NCBI RefSeq assembly: GCF_046097595.1
Contig: NZ_JBJUVG010000007.1
Coordinates: 1 to 64,000 of the forward strand
DNA length: 64,000 nt
Source: Peptococcus simiae
GTDB taxonomy: Bacteria > Bacillota > Peptococcia > Peptococcales > Peptococcaceae
Reading direction: 5' to 3'
This document shows positions 8,443 to 16,597 of this stretch, in pieces. Within the stretch, counting starts at the first letter, position 1. Each line of letters begins with the position of its first letter. The notes under the pieces were generated by a model that was given only the letters and a program-made list of their open reading frames with translations, was not told where the DNA came from and made no database searches. Both the position numbers and the translations under genes were made by a program.

Positions 8443-9732
8443 ATGAAGGGATTTCCTGATTTTCAAAATAAAGAAGGCCGGCTGGTGGTCGGCGAATGTA
8501 CCGCCAAGGACCTGGCCGCTACTTATGGCACCCCCCTGTACGTTTACGATGAAGAGGCCTTGCGCCGCCAGGCTCGGACCTTTGTCAACCACTTTAAAAG
8601 TGATAGCTATAAGGCCCGGATTTTATACGCCTCTAAGGCTGCCAGCTTCGCTGCCCTCATCCGCCTGGCAAAAGAGGAGGGGCTGAACCTGGATGTGGTC
8701 TCGGAAGGGGAACTCTATACCGCCCTGGCGGTCAACTTTCCCCCGGACCGAATCATCTTTCATGGGAACAATAAACTAGACCGGGAACTGGAAGCGGCTG
8801 TAGAGGCCGGGATTGGCTTTGTCGTCCTGGATAACCTGTCTGAAGCCCGCCGCCTGTCGACTATTGCAGACAAGGCCGGGCAGACCGTCGAGGTCCTGCT
8901 CCGGGTTAACCCGGGGGTTGAAGCCCACACCCATGATTACATTAAAACCGCGACCAGCGACAGTAAATTTGGCCTTGGTCTGGCCACAGCAGGCGAGGCC
9001 CTTCAGGTCATCCAAGGCCTACCCGGACTCCGGCTCCGGGGCCTCCACTGCCATATCGGGTCGCAGATTTTCGCTGACGATGCCTTTATTAAAGCGGCCC
9101 ACATCATGCTCGACTTTATGGTTGCCTGCCAGGGCCAAGGCCTGAGCATGGATATCCTCGACCTGGGTGGCGGTTTTGGGGTCTTTTACGAGGACGGTGA
9201 CCAGCCCATTGACCTGGCCCCCTTCCTGGAAGGCCTGGCCCAAGACCTGGAAAAAGAAGCCCGAGACCGGGGCATCCGCCTGGCTGAAGTCTGGCTGGAA
9301 CCCGGCCGCAGCATGGTCAATAATGCCGGCCTCACCCTCTACACCGTCGGCGATATCAAACGCCTGGCAGATGGCACCAACTATGCCTTTATTGATGGCG
9401 GTATGGGAGACAACATGCGGGTGGCCCTCTACCAGGCCGGCTACACCGCTGTCCTGGCAGACCGGCTGGATGATGCGGCCGACAACACCTGGCGGATTGC
9501 CGGCAAGTATTGCGAAAGCGGGGATGTCCTCATCAAGGGGGCGCCCCTCCCGGACCCCCAACCCGGTGATATCCTGGCGATTTTAGGCACCGGGGCCTAT
9601 ACCTTCAGTATGTTCTCCGGCTATAACCGCCTGCCCCGCCCGGCAGTGGTATTTGTAAAAGGGAAGGACCACCGGGAAGTGGTCCGCCGGGAAAGTTTAG
9701 ATGATATTATTGCCCAGGACCTACTTGAGTAA
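8443..9732 (+). CDS. lysA: Diaminopimelate decarboxylase
   Basis: Last step of lysine synthesis, meso-diaminopimelate to L-lysine plus CO2, PLP-dependent. The 429-residue alanine-racemase-fold protein has the PLP lysine K65 in LYASKA, the glycine-rich phosphate loop in LDLGGGFG, LHCHIGSQI, EPGRSMV and the C-terminal CESGDVL active-site segment. First gene behind the lysine riboswitch; the ATG at 8443 follows GAAAGGATG. Normal length. Confidence 0.96.
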   Translation: MKGFPDFQNKEGRLVVGECTAKDLAATYGTPLYVYDEEALRRQARTFVNHFKSDSYKARILYASKAASFAALIRLAKEEGLNLDVVSEGELYTALAVNFPPDRIIFHGNNKLDRELEAAVEAGIGFVVLDNLSEARRLSTIADKAGQTVEVLLRVNPGVEAHTHDYIKTATSDSKFGLGLATAGEALQVIQGLPGLRLRGLHCHIGSQIFADDAFIKAAHIMLDFMVACQGQGLSMDILDLGGGFGVFYEDGDQPIDLAPFLEGLAQDLEKEARDRGIRLAEVWLEPGRSMVNNAGLTLYTVGDIKRLADGTNYAFIDGGMGDNMRVALYQAGYTAVLADRLDDAADNTWRIAGKYCESGDVLIKGAPLPDPQPGDILAILGTGAYTFSMFSGYNRLPRPAVVFVKGKDHREVVRRESLDDIIAQDLLE

Positions 9733-9764
9733 GTCTTGGGGTTACTTAAGAAAGGAAGATAAAG

Positions 9765-10652
9765 ATGTCTGTATTTACAGGTTCTGGTGTTGCGATTATT
9801 ACCCCCTTTAAAGACAACGGGGATGTGGATTTTGAGGCCCTGGCCAAGTTGCTGGACTTCCAAGTTGAAAACGGCACGGATGCCATTGTCATTTGCGGCA
9901 CCACCGGTGAAGCCTCTACCCTGACCGATGAAGAGCAAATCGAGACCGTCGCCTTCACTGTTGACCACATCAAGGGTCGGGTTCCGGTTGTCGCCGGTGC
10001 CGGTTCCAACAATACCATCCATGGCGAAGCCCTGAGCCGGTCCCTGGAAGCCGTGGGCGCAGACGCCCTCCTACACGTGACCCCCTACTACAATAAAACC
10101 TCCCAAAAGGGCCTCTATGAACACTTTGCCGTCATGGCGGACAGTGTCCACATCCCGATTATTTTGTACAATGTGCCCGGTCGGACAGGGATGGACTTAA
10201 AACCGGAGACGGTGGCCCGCCTGGCAGCCTTTGACAACATTGTCGCCATTAAAGATGCCACCGGCAACCTGGCCACCACTGTCGACCTGCGCAGCCAGTG
10301 CCCAGCTGATTTTGATATTTATAGCGGCAATGACGATGTGACGGTACCTGTCCTATCCTGTGGGGGCGCCGGGGTTATTTCTGTCCTGGCCAATATTTTT
10401 CCTAAAGAGGTCCATGACATGTGTGCCCTTTGGCAGCAGGGGGACCAGGCCGGGGCCTTAGCCATCCAGTGCCGTTTCCAAAAGTTGGTCCATATTTTAT
10501 TCTCTGAGCCCAACCCGATTCCGGTAAAAGCCGCCGTTCATATGCGGGGCCTGCCGGCTGGGGGCTACCGGGCACCGATGACCACCCCGACTGACGCCAC
10601 CATTGCAGCCCTCAAGGTTGAAATGACCCGTCTCGGCGCACTGGAGGGCTAA
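9765..10652 (+). CDS. dapA: 4-hydroxy-tetrahydrodipicolinate synthase
   Basis: Condenses pyruvate with aspartate semialdehyde, the committed step to lysine. The 295-residue TIM-barrel shows G-T-T-G-E near 45-49 (catalytic Thr), Y135 in LYNVPGRTG and the Schiff-base K163 in AIKDATGN. AAGGAAG precedes the ATG. Second gene of the riboswitch-controlled operon, 1 nt before dapB. Confidence 0.97.
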   Translation: MSVFTGSGVAIITPFKDNGDVDFEALAKLLDFQVENGTDAIVICGTTGEASTLTDEEQIETVAFTVDHIKGRVPVVAGAGSNNTIHGEALSRSLEAVGADALLHVTPYYNKTSQKGLYEHFAVMADSVHIPIILYNVPGRTGMDLKPETVARLAAFDNIVAIKDATGNLATTVDLRSQCPADFDIYSGNDDVTVPVLSCGGAGVISVLANIFPKEVHDMCALWQQGDQAGALAIQCRFQKLVHILFSEPNPIPVKAAVHMRGLPAGGYRAPMTTPTDATIAALKVEMTRLGALEG

Positions 10653-10653
10653 G

Positions 10654-11394
10654 ATGAAGATTATTTTAAGTGGGGCAACCGGGGCCATGGGCCGGATGGT
10701 CGCCGACCAGGTCCAGGCCTATGAGGATATGGAAATTGTCTTTGGCTGGGCCGGTAAGCCGGAGCAAGGCGGCCCCTTTCCCATTTCAGCCCAGCTGGAA
10801 GAGGCCCCCGCCGCAGACGTCATCATTGACTTTTCCAATCACGCCACCCTGACAGACCTGCTGGCCTATGCCCGGCCCAAGGGCCTGCCCCTAGTCATAG
10901 CGACAACCGGCCACACCGAAGCGGAAATGACCCTGATGGAAGAGGCTGCCAAAGACCTGGCTATTTTCCATAGCGGCAACTTTAGCCTCGGCGTCCATGT
11001 GCTGAAACTCCTAGCCCGGCAAGCCGCCAAGGCCCTGCCGGACTTTGACATTGAAATCATTGAAGCCCACCACCACCGCAAGGTGGATGCCCCCAGCGGG
11101 ACGGCTAAGATGCTGGTTTCAGCCATCCAGGAAGAAAGACCGGATAGCCATGTGGTCGGTGGCAGAGAAGGCCATGTCGGCGCCCGGCCCCTGGATGAAA
11201 TCGGCGTTCATGCCGTCCGTGGTGGCAGCATTGTTGGTGAGCACACCGTCCTCCTGGCCGGCCTTGATGAAATGATTGAAATCAAACACACCGCCTTGTC
11301 CCGGGCCATCTTTGCCAAGGGCGCCTTAGCGGCCGCCCAGTTTATTGGCCAGGCCCAGCCCGGGATGTATAATATGGATGATATGATTGGTTAA
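10654..11394 (+). CDS. dapB: 4-hydroxy-tetrahydrodipicolinate reductase
   Basis: Reduces the DapA product with NAD(P)H to tetrahydrodipicolinate. The 246-residue protein has the N-terminal nucleotide loop G-A-T-G-A-M-G-R (7-14) and the family signature HHHRKVDAPSGT at 139-150 with the substrate-binding His/Lys. One nt after dapA, so translationally linked. Length fits short DapB forms. Confidence 0.97.
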   Translation: MKIILSGATGAMGRMVADQVQAYEDMEIVFGWAGKPEQGGPFPISAQLEEAPAADVIIDFSNHATLTDLLAYARPKGLPLVIATTGHTEAEMTLMEEAAKDLAIFHSGNFSLGVHVLKLLARQAAKALPDFDIEIIEAHHHRKVDAPSGTAKMLVSAIQEERPDSHVVGGREGHVGARPLDEIGVHAVRGGSIVGEHTVLLAGLDEMIEIKHTALSRAIFAKGALAAAQFIGQAQPGMYNMDDMIG

Positions 11395-11445
11395 CCCTAA
11401 AGATAGATGAGCAAGAAGAAAGATAGATAAGAAAGAAGGACCAGT

Positions 11446-12405
11446 ATGAAAATTGCTATTGTTGGCTATGGAAACTTAGGTAGGGGCGTTGAAACGGCCC
11501 TCTTACAACAGCCGGATATGGAAGCGGTCGGCGTCTTTACCCGGCGAGACCCTGCCAGCCTGACCAGCCAAATCCCGGCCTATGCCTTAAAAGACCTGCC
11601 CCAGCATGAGGTGGACGTAGCGATTTTATGTGGCGGTTCAGCCACAGACCTCATCGAGCAGTCGCCGGATATCGTCCGCCACTGCAATATTGTCGATAGC
11701 TTTGACACCCATGCCCGGATTCCGGAACACTTTGCCCATGTGGACGCCGCTGCCAAGGAAAGCGACCACGCCGCCTTAATTTCCACCGGCTGGGATCCAG
11801 GCTTATTTTCCCTGATGCGGATCCTGGGCCTGGCAGTCCTCCCCAATGGAAGCGTAGACACCTTCTGGGGCAAGGGGGTCAGTCAAGGCCACTCCGATGC
11901 CATCCGTCGGATTCCCGGTGTGGTCAAGGCTGTCCAGTATACCATCCCAAGAGAAGAGGCGGTGGCCCGGGTTGAACAGGGGCAAGGGGAAGGTCTGACC
12001 GCCCGCGACAAGCACCTCCGGGAATGCTTTGTCGTCGCCGGCAGCGAGGCAGACCAGGAAGCCATCCGGCATACCATTGTCACCATGCCCAACTACTTTG
12101 CCGACTATGATACCGAAGTCCACTTCATCGATGAAGCCACCTTCGATGCTAACCATACCGCCATGCCCCATGGGGGACAGGTGATCCGGCACGGTCATAC
12201 CTCTGAAGGGACCCCCCAGGTGATGAAGTTTTCTCTGGACCTGGCCTCTAATCCGGAATTTACCGCCTCCGTCAATGTGGCCTGCGCCCGGGCCCTTTAC
12301 CGGGCCTACCAAGAAGGCAGGCGGGGCTGCATGACCATTTTTGACCTGCCCCTGGCCTATCTTTTGCCGATAAGTGCTGAAGAATTAAGAGCCAACTGGT
12401 TGTAA
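11446..12405 (+). CDS. ddh: meso-Diaminopimelate dehydrogenase
   Basis: Converts tetrahydrodipicolinate, ammonia and NADPH directly to meso-diaminopimelate, bypassing the acylated dap intermediates. The 319-residue protein has the NADPH loop G-Y-G-N-L-G-R-G (7-14), CGGSATD and the substrate region STGWDPGLFS, all typical of Ddh. As the last gene of the operon it completes a minimal DapA-DapB-Ddh-LysA route. Separated from dapB by 51 purine-rich nt, with AGAAAGAAGGA before the ATG. Confidence 0.95.
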   Translation: MKIAIVGYGNLGRGVETALLQQPDMEAVGVFTRRDPASLTSQIPAYALKDLPQHEVDVAILCGGSATDLIEQSPDIVRHCNIVDSFDTHARIPEHFAHVDAAAKESDHAALISTGWDPGLFSLMRILGLAVLPNGSVDTFWGKGVSQGHSDAIRRIPGVVKAVQYTIPREEAVARVEQGQGEGLTARDKHLRECFVVAGSEADQEAIRHTIVTMPNYFADYDTEVHFIDEATFDANHTAMPHGGQVIRHGHTSEGTPQVMKFSLDLASNPEFTASVNVACARALYRAYQEGRRGCMTIFDLPLAYLLPISAEELRANWL

Positions 12406-12457
12406 TATGCAAAAAAATAAAGATATATAACTAAAAAGTTTTAATAAGTCCTTTAAG

Positions 12458-12495
12458 AAATCCCTTAAGTGCGTCCGCCCTTAAGGGATTTTTGT
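12458..12495 (+). terminator. Terminator of the lysine operon
   Basis: AAATCCCTTAAG and CTTAAGGGATTT form a 12-bp stem with a 10-nt loop and a T-rich tail, 53 nt after the ddh stop. Confidence 0.88.
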
Positions 12496-12745
12496 ATGCC
12501 ATGCTGTTATTGTCCTTGTGGTAAAGAAAAATGCAGCGAAAATGAACACTTGATACGTACTATAAATAACCTTCTTGCAAGGGGGTGGGGGCTTGCAAAA
12601 GAAGAAAATTATAAAAAATACAAAAGAATATCCGGAAAAAGAAACAAAACGCCAACAATAATACCACAATATTATACGGTTAACAGATAAATAGGGCTTT
12701 TTGATTATATAAAGATTTTATTAGGAATATTTATATGGCCCTCCC
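12496..12745 (+). other. AT-rich intergenic stretch, no convincing gene
   Basis: Visibly more AT-rich than its neighbours. It holds an imperfect inverted repeat at about 12571-12607 (CTTCTTGCAAG ... CTTGCAAAAGAAG around a GGGGTGGGGG core) and no ORF with a ribosome site. A 73-residue frame crossing the terminator is not supported. Confidence 0.6.
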
Positions 12746-12774
12746 TTGCAATGTGACGAGTGAAATGCTATTAT
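12746..12774 (+). promoter_or_regulatory. Strong sigma-A promoter of the small secreted peptide
   Basis: TTGCAA, 17-bp spacer ending TGC (extended -10), TATTAT. The predicted transcript has a leader of about 115 nt with a small CCTC-GATA-GAGG hairpin near 12815 before the peptide gene. Confidence 0.8.
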
Positions 12775-12896
12775 AGTGGTGAGGAGAGAAACACTATAAA
12801 GAATACTGTCTTTGTCCTCGATAGAGGAACTTTAGATGCAAAAATAAAGTTCACGCATTTATTTACTTTTCTACATTATATAAGGAGGCCATACTC

Positions 12897-13067
12897 ATGC
12901 AAAAAGCATCATCTATCCGCAACAACACACTTAAAGTATTACTTCCGGTGCTAGCTATTTTAGGTATTGTCTTCGCAGCTCCTCTGGTAGCATCTGAAGG
13001 CGAATCTACAAGTCAACAAGTGCCCACTTGTGAAACCCAGGCAACTGCCTTAGGTATGTTCTATTAA
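12897..13067 (+). CDS. Secreted or membrane-anchored small peptide, 56 residues
   Basis: The frame begins MQKASSIRNNTLKV, has a hydrophobic core at about residues 14-32 (LLPVLAILGIVFAAPLVA) and a short polar tail with one cysteine (Cys45) ending GMFY. This is a classical signal-peptide layout with a possible cleavage after LVA-S, leaving a mature peptide of about 24 residues, or a single-pass anchor. A near-perfect AAGGAGG lies 8 nt before the ATG, a strong promoter lies 115 nt upstream and an intrinsic terminator follows, so it is a free-standing monocistronic unit. I do not recognise the family. Candidates include a signalling or bacteriocin-like peptide; nothing in the neighbours proves either. 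Confidence 0.75.
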   Translation: MQKASSIRNNTLKVLLPVLAILGIVFAAPLVASEGESTSQQVPTCETQATALGMFY

Positions 13068-13088
13068 TCGATTTTTTTCAAATACACG

Positions 13089-13118
13089 AAACGCTTGGTC
13101 CAGTACCGAGCGTTTTTG
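13089..13118 (+). terminator. Terminator of the small peptide gene
   Basis: AAACGCTTGGT / ACCGAGCGTTT stem (one G-T pair) with a CCAGT loop and TTTT tail, 22 nt after the stop. Confidence 0.88.
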
Positions 13119-13131
13119 TGCTTTTTCGAGC

Positions 13132-13171
13132 ACAAACAAAAGGCCTATCGGTGGATAGGCCTTTTGTTTGT
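13132..13171. terminator. Bidirectional 18-bp hairpin terminator
   Basis: A perfect 18-bp stem (13132-13149 with 13154-13171) around GGTG, A-rich at the left foot and T-rich at the right. It can end both the peptide transcript and the convergent transporter gene. Confidence 0.88.
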
Positions 13172-13205
13172 ATTGAGGGCTGGCTTTAGGATGAAGACGG
13201 ATGCC

Positions 13206-14594
13206 TTAACCGGTGATCAGTCCGGTAACCATCCAGAAGGGCAGCTGGATGGCCATCAAAAAGACCAAGCTGACCACGGCCTTGATGCTCATGATTTTAA
13301 CAAAATCCTTGAGGGGGATGAGGGCGAAGGAGAAGAAAATCAGGTAGAGGGCATACTCATAGGGGAGGAAGACCACATCATAGGCATTGCAGGTGAAGAA
13401 GTAAACGCAGAGGGGGTTGATGCTTAAGGCCAGGGCCAATTCAGCCAGGGGTACGCTCAAAACGCTGATAATGGCCAGGGGGGTCAAGAGGAAGTTGGCC
13501 AGGACAATGCAGAGCCAGATGAGGGCAAAGGTGATAAAGATGGAATGACCTTCCAGGTGGGGAGTGACATTTTCAGCAAAGAGCTTGCCAATGCCCAGCT
13601 CGCCGGCGGTCGCCCCAATGCCTAAGCAGGCGGTGATAAATAGGACAAAGGTAAAGTCCAGTCGGCTGATGTCCTCCCGTTTGCCGATGTCAATGCCCGG
13701 TAGGAAGAAGAGGCAGGGGAAAATGGCAAAGGCCCACATGATTGGCCAGCCTAAAAAACTGCCAACCACAAGAACGGTAAAGAGGCCCAGACAAATAATG
13801 AGGGCCTTCTTTTCAGCTAGGCTCCACTGGCCCAGGTCTCGGTACTTTTCTTCAAAAAAGGCCTTATCTAAGACCAGGTCCTTGGGTTTGGCATACCGGC
13901 CGACCAGGTAAACTACTAAAAAGACATATAAAACAGAGGGGAGGTTATACCAGAGGTAGTCCAGCCAACTGACATTAATAGGGCCGGTGACACTTTGGCC
14001 ATTTTCTACCGTTAGGGAGAGGTTGACCGGGTTGTAGATAAATTGTTGCGGCAGGAGGGCCCCCATGGCCCCACCCAGCATGATCCCGGCCGAGGCCCGG
14101 CTTTTGCCCAGGTCCAGGGCCTTACAGATGCCAAAGGTCAGGGCCGCCATGGGAATGGCCACCTTGCCCGGGGCTAAAATATTGCCGATGATCCCGGCAA
14201 TGACCAGGCCCATTAGGAGACCGGTGTAGCTGCCGCCGGTAAAGGTAATGGACCGGTAGGCAACCCGTTCAAGTAGGCCGGTGGATAAGAGGACATTGGC
14301 TAAAATCAGGCCGCCAAGCATCATCCAGGGAATAGGTTCAGACCAGACCCCAAAAATGACCGGCGCCGGTGCAATGCCGAATAATAGGTAGGCAATCGGC
14401 ATGAGGATAGCCGGAACCCCTTGGGGGACAATGTCAACAGCCCAGCAAAGGACCCCCATGAGGGTAATCACTAAAAATAAACGGATGGCCGGCGTAAAAG
14501 TAGCCCCTGTAGGAATCAGTAAAATAAATAAGGGCAGGATAAAACATACAATTGCAGAGATGACCCGTCGGCGGTCTGACAGCGAAAACGACAT
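13206..14594 (-). CDS. DASS (SLC13-like) anion/dicarboxylate transporter
   Basis: A 462-residue, multi-pass inner-membrane protein with roughly a dozen hydrophobic segments. The layout (paired re-entrant-like stretches such as GIIGNILAPGKVAIPM and IWLCIVLANFLLTPLAIISV, two repeats) resembles divalent anion:sodium symporters that move succinate, malate, citrate or related acids. AAGGAGG precedes the ATG. It diverges from a LysR regulator with back-to-back promoters, so regulation by that protein is likely. Exact substrate unknown. Confidence 0.8.
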   Translation of the reverse strand: MSFSLSDRRRVISAIVCFILPLFILLIPTGATFTPAIRLFLVITLMGVLCWAVDIVPQGVPAILMPIAYLLFGIAPAPVIFGVWSEPIPWMMLGGLILANVLLSTGLLERVAYRSITFTGGSYTGLLMGLVIAGIIGNILAPGKVAIPMAALTFGICKALDLGKSRASAGIMLGGAMGALLPQQFIYNPVNLSLTVENGQSVTGPINVSWLDYLWYNLPSVLYVFLVVYLVGRYAKPKDLVLDKAFFEEKYRDLGQWSLAEKKALIICLGLFTVLVVGSFLGWPIMWAFAIFPCLFFLPGIDIGKREDISRLDFTFVLFITACLGIGATAGELGIGKLFAENVTPHLEGHSIFITFALIWLCIVLANFLLTPLAIISVLSVPLAELALALSINPLCVYFFTCNAYDVVFLPYEYALYLIFFSFALIPLKDFVKIMSIKAVVSLVFLMAIQLPFWMVTGLITG

Positions 14595-14647
14595 AAAACA
14601 AACCTCCTTTATACAGTGAAAATAGGGAAAAAAGCCAGCTACGCCCT

Positions 14648-14676
14648 ATTGTATGAAGTAGAAGAATGTTTGTCAA
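14648..14676 (-). promoter_or_regulatory. Promoter of the DASS transporter
   Basis: On the minus strand TTGACA, 17-bp spacer, TACAAT, ending about 55 nt before the start codon. Confidence 0.85.
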
Positions 14677-14681
14677 CTTTT

Positions 14682-14698
14682 CTTATAGATTCCATAAG
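14682..14698. promoter_or_regulatory. Candidate LysR-type operator
   Basis: CTTAT-N7-ATAAG is a 17-bp interrupted palindrome with the T-N11-A pattern of LysR boxes. It lies just upstream of the transporter -35 and between the divergent promoters. Confidence 0.55.
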
Positions 14699-14738
14699 TT
14701 AAGCAAAGAAGTAAAATAAGAGAGAGTATTCTGTTTAT

Positions 14739-14767
14739 TTGCCAGGCTGATTAAATTCTCTTATAAT
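14739..14767 (+). promoter_or_regulatory. Promoter of the lysR-type gene
   Basis: TTGCCA, 17-bp spacer, TATAAT, about 48 nt before the start of the regulator. Confidence 0.82.
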
Positions 14768-14814
14768 AGATTGAGCAGTCTATAGGTTTAAGTTGTTTAG
14801 GATGGTGATGTTCC

Positions 14815-15723
14815 TTGAAAATTGAGCAGTTAGAGTTCTTAATTGAAGTCTGTCGTGCCGGTTCGATTAATGCAGCGAGCAAGAAGATCTTTATCTCCCA
14901 GCAGAGCCTGAACCAGTCTCTGCGGAGCCTGGAAGATGAGCTGGGCTTTACCATATTAAACCGGACCAAAAAAGGGGTAACGCTTTCCGAACAAGGGGTT
15001 ATTGTCTACAATGCTGCCCAGGCCATTGTGGCCAGGTATGGGCAAATGCTGGACCAACTGAATGCTAGCGGCCTTAATCCATTGGATTCGCTTTCCGGAA
15101 AACTCAATATCCACCTGTCACCGATGATTTCTATCTCCCTCATGCCCTCGGTCTATGTGGACTATATGCACACCCACCCCAAGGTGCAGGTGTATTTGCA
15201 GGAAAGGTACCAGGATGATATTGTCGCAGAAGTGGCCCAAAACCCCGGTGATGTGGGCTTTGTCCTTATTGCCAATTCCCTGCGCTACTTTGTGGATAAT
15301 ATTCCGCAAAATGTTGAGCTTAAATTATTAAAGTCTTACCCGATTTATATTGCCATGAGTCCCCGCCACCCCCTGGCCCACCAGCATCACTTAAGCCTCA
15401 CGTCCATTGCCGACTACCCCTTCATTATTTTTGAAACCGGTGGTCCCAAAGGCGAGCATGCCTTGCAAAATGTCGTTGACCTCCATATTCTTTTGTCTAC
15501 AAATAATTATAATATGTGCCGAGAGTTATTGAACGAAGGGAATACCATGATTTATTCCTTCCAGCCCTACATTCGCCGGGGCATTTTTAATGATTGTGTC
15601 CATATTCCCCTGAATATTAAAGACATCACCTTTCAGCTTTACATGGTCTATAACAAAAAAGCCAGTGAAGATGAAAAGCGGTTGAGAGAAAACTTTAGTG
15701 CTACCCTGGAGAATTACTTATAG
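14815..15723 (+). CDS. LysR-family transcriptional regulator
   Basis: A 302-residue regulator: winged HTH in the first 60 residues (LEFLIEVCRAGSINAASKKI, SQQSLNQSLRSLEDELG) and a C-terminal periplasmic-binding-protein-like effector domain from about residue 90. The start is a TTG at 14815, since the HTH begins right there (IEQLEFL) and GATGGTGATG is the only nearby ribosome-like site. It diverges from the DASS transporter and is followed 9 nt later by nadE. The likely role is control of the transporter in response to its substrate. Confidence 0.9.
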   Translation: MKIEQLEFLIEVCRAGSINAASKKIFISQQSLNQSLRSLEDELGFTILNRTKKGVTLSEQGVIVYNAAQAIVARYGQMLDQLNASGLNPLDSLSGKLNIHLSPMISISLMPSVYVDYMHTHPKVQVYLQERYQDDIVAEVAQNPGDVGFVLIANSLRYFVDNIPQNVELKLLKSYPIYIAMSPRHPLAHQHHLSLTSIADYPFIIFETGGPKGEHALQNVVDLHILLSTNNYNMCRELLNEGNTMIYSFQPYIRRGIFNDCVHIPLNIKDITFQLYMVYNKKASEDEKRLRENFSATLENYL

Positions 15724-15732
15724 GAGGCCGAC

Positions 15733-16518
15733 ATGGATTTAGGAAAAGAAAGGCTTAGCCAGCTGGCTGCTGACCTGGAAAAATGGTGCCAAGACCGGAT
15801 GGCCGTCATTGGCAGTGACCAGGCTGTTATCGGCATTTCCGGTGGTAAAGATTCTTCTGTGGTCGCAGCCCTGGCTGTCCGGGTGTGCGGGAAGGATCAG
15901 GTGACAGGGGTCCTCATGCCTTATGGCGACCAGGCCGATATTGATGTGGCCCGGGCCCTATGCCGGCACCTGGGCATCCGCCACCATGAAATAGATATTG
16001 CCCCGGCTGGCCAGGCCTTGACCGCAGCGGTGGAAGAGGCCGTCGGGCCTATGAGCCGGCAGGCCAGCCTCAACCTCCCGCCCCGGGTCCGGATGGCGGT
16101 CCTCTATGCGGTTGCCCAAACCCTGGGTGGGGTGGTCTGGAATACCTCCAACTTGTCCGAGGACTGGGTCGGCTATGCCACCATTTATGGGGATACCGCC
16201 GGGGCCTTTTCACCCCTGGCCACCCTGACCACCGATGAAGTCATCCAGTTGGGCCGGCTTTTCGGCCTGCCTGACCGGTTTGTAGAAAAGCCCCCGGCCG
16301 ATGGCCTGACCGGGAAGACCGATGAAGACGTCCTGGGCTTTAGCTACGCAGACTTAAACCGCTATATCCGGACCGGTGTCTGTGAAGACCCAGCGGTGAA
16401 GGCGCAAATTGACCACCTCCACCGGGCCAGTCGCTTTAAGTTCAAGCCCATCGAGATGTTCCACAGCGGCTTACCCATTGTGGCCGATGATATCGCGGGC
16501 ATTTATAAAAATGACTAA
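15733..16518 (+). CDS. nadE: NAD+ synthetase, ammonia-dependent type
   Basis: Amidates nicotinate adenine dinucleotide to NAD+ with ATP. The 261-residue protein has the PP-loop S-G-G-K-D-S-S at 36-42, SLNLPPRVRMAVLYAVAQ, NTSNLSEDWVGY and the C-terminal KPPADGLTGKTDED segment that binds the substrate and ATP. It lacks the glutaminase domain of long NadE forms. TAGGAGG precedes the ATG, 9 nt after the LysR gene, so probably cotranscribed with it, followed by a strong terminator. Confidence 0.93.
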   Translation: MDLGKERLSQLAADLEKWCQDRMAVIGSDQAVIGISGGKDSSVVAALAVRVCGKDQVTGVLMPYGDQADIDVARALCRHLGIRHHEIDIAPAGQALTAAVEEAVGPMSRQASLNLPPRVRMAVLYAVAQTLGGVVWNTSNLSEDWVGYATIYGDTAGAFSPLATLTTDEVIQLGRLFGLPDRFVEKPPADGLTGKTDEDVLGFSYADLNRYIRTGVCEDPAVKAQIDHLHRASRFKFKPIEMFHSGLPIVADDIAGIYKND

Positions 16519-16545
16519 AGACCTGCAAAGGTTTCCTAACAGGCA

Positions 16546-16597
16546 AAAGCGTCCTAAGCACGTGTGCAGCTTGCACCGGCTTAGGACGCTTTTTTAT
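16546..16597. terminator. Bidirectional terminator between nadE and the AraC gene
   Basis: A 13-bp perfect stem (AAAGCGTCCTAAG / CTTAGGACGCTTT) with a 21-nt loop and T tail. It overlaps the 3' end of the convergent AraC gene. Confidence 0.88.

Noticed and set aside
9019..9561. 180-residue minus-strand frame opposite lysA
   Set aside because: It lies wholly inside the well-supported lysA gene and has no ribosome site or recognisable domain; GC-rich genes often leave such shadows.
12469..12690. 73-residue frame with four cysteines near the start
   Set aside because: Its start lies inside the lysine-operon terminator hairpin, no ribosome site precedes it, and the later part is low-complexity Lys/Asn.
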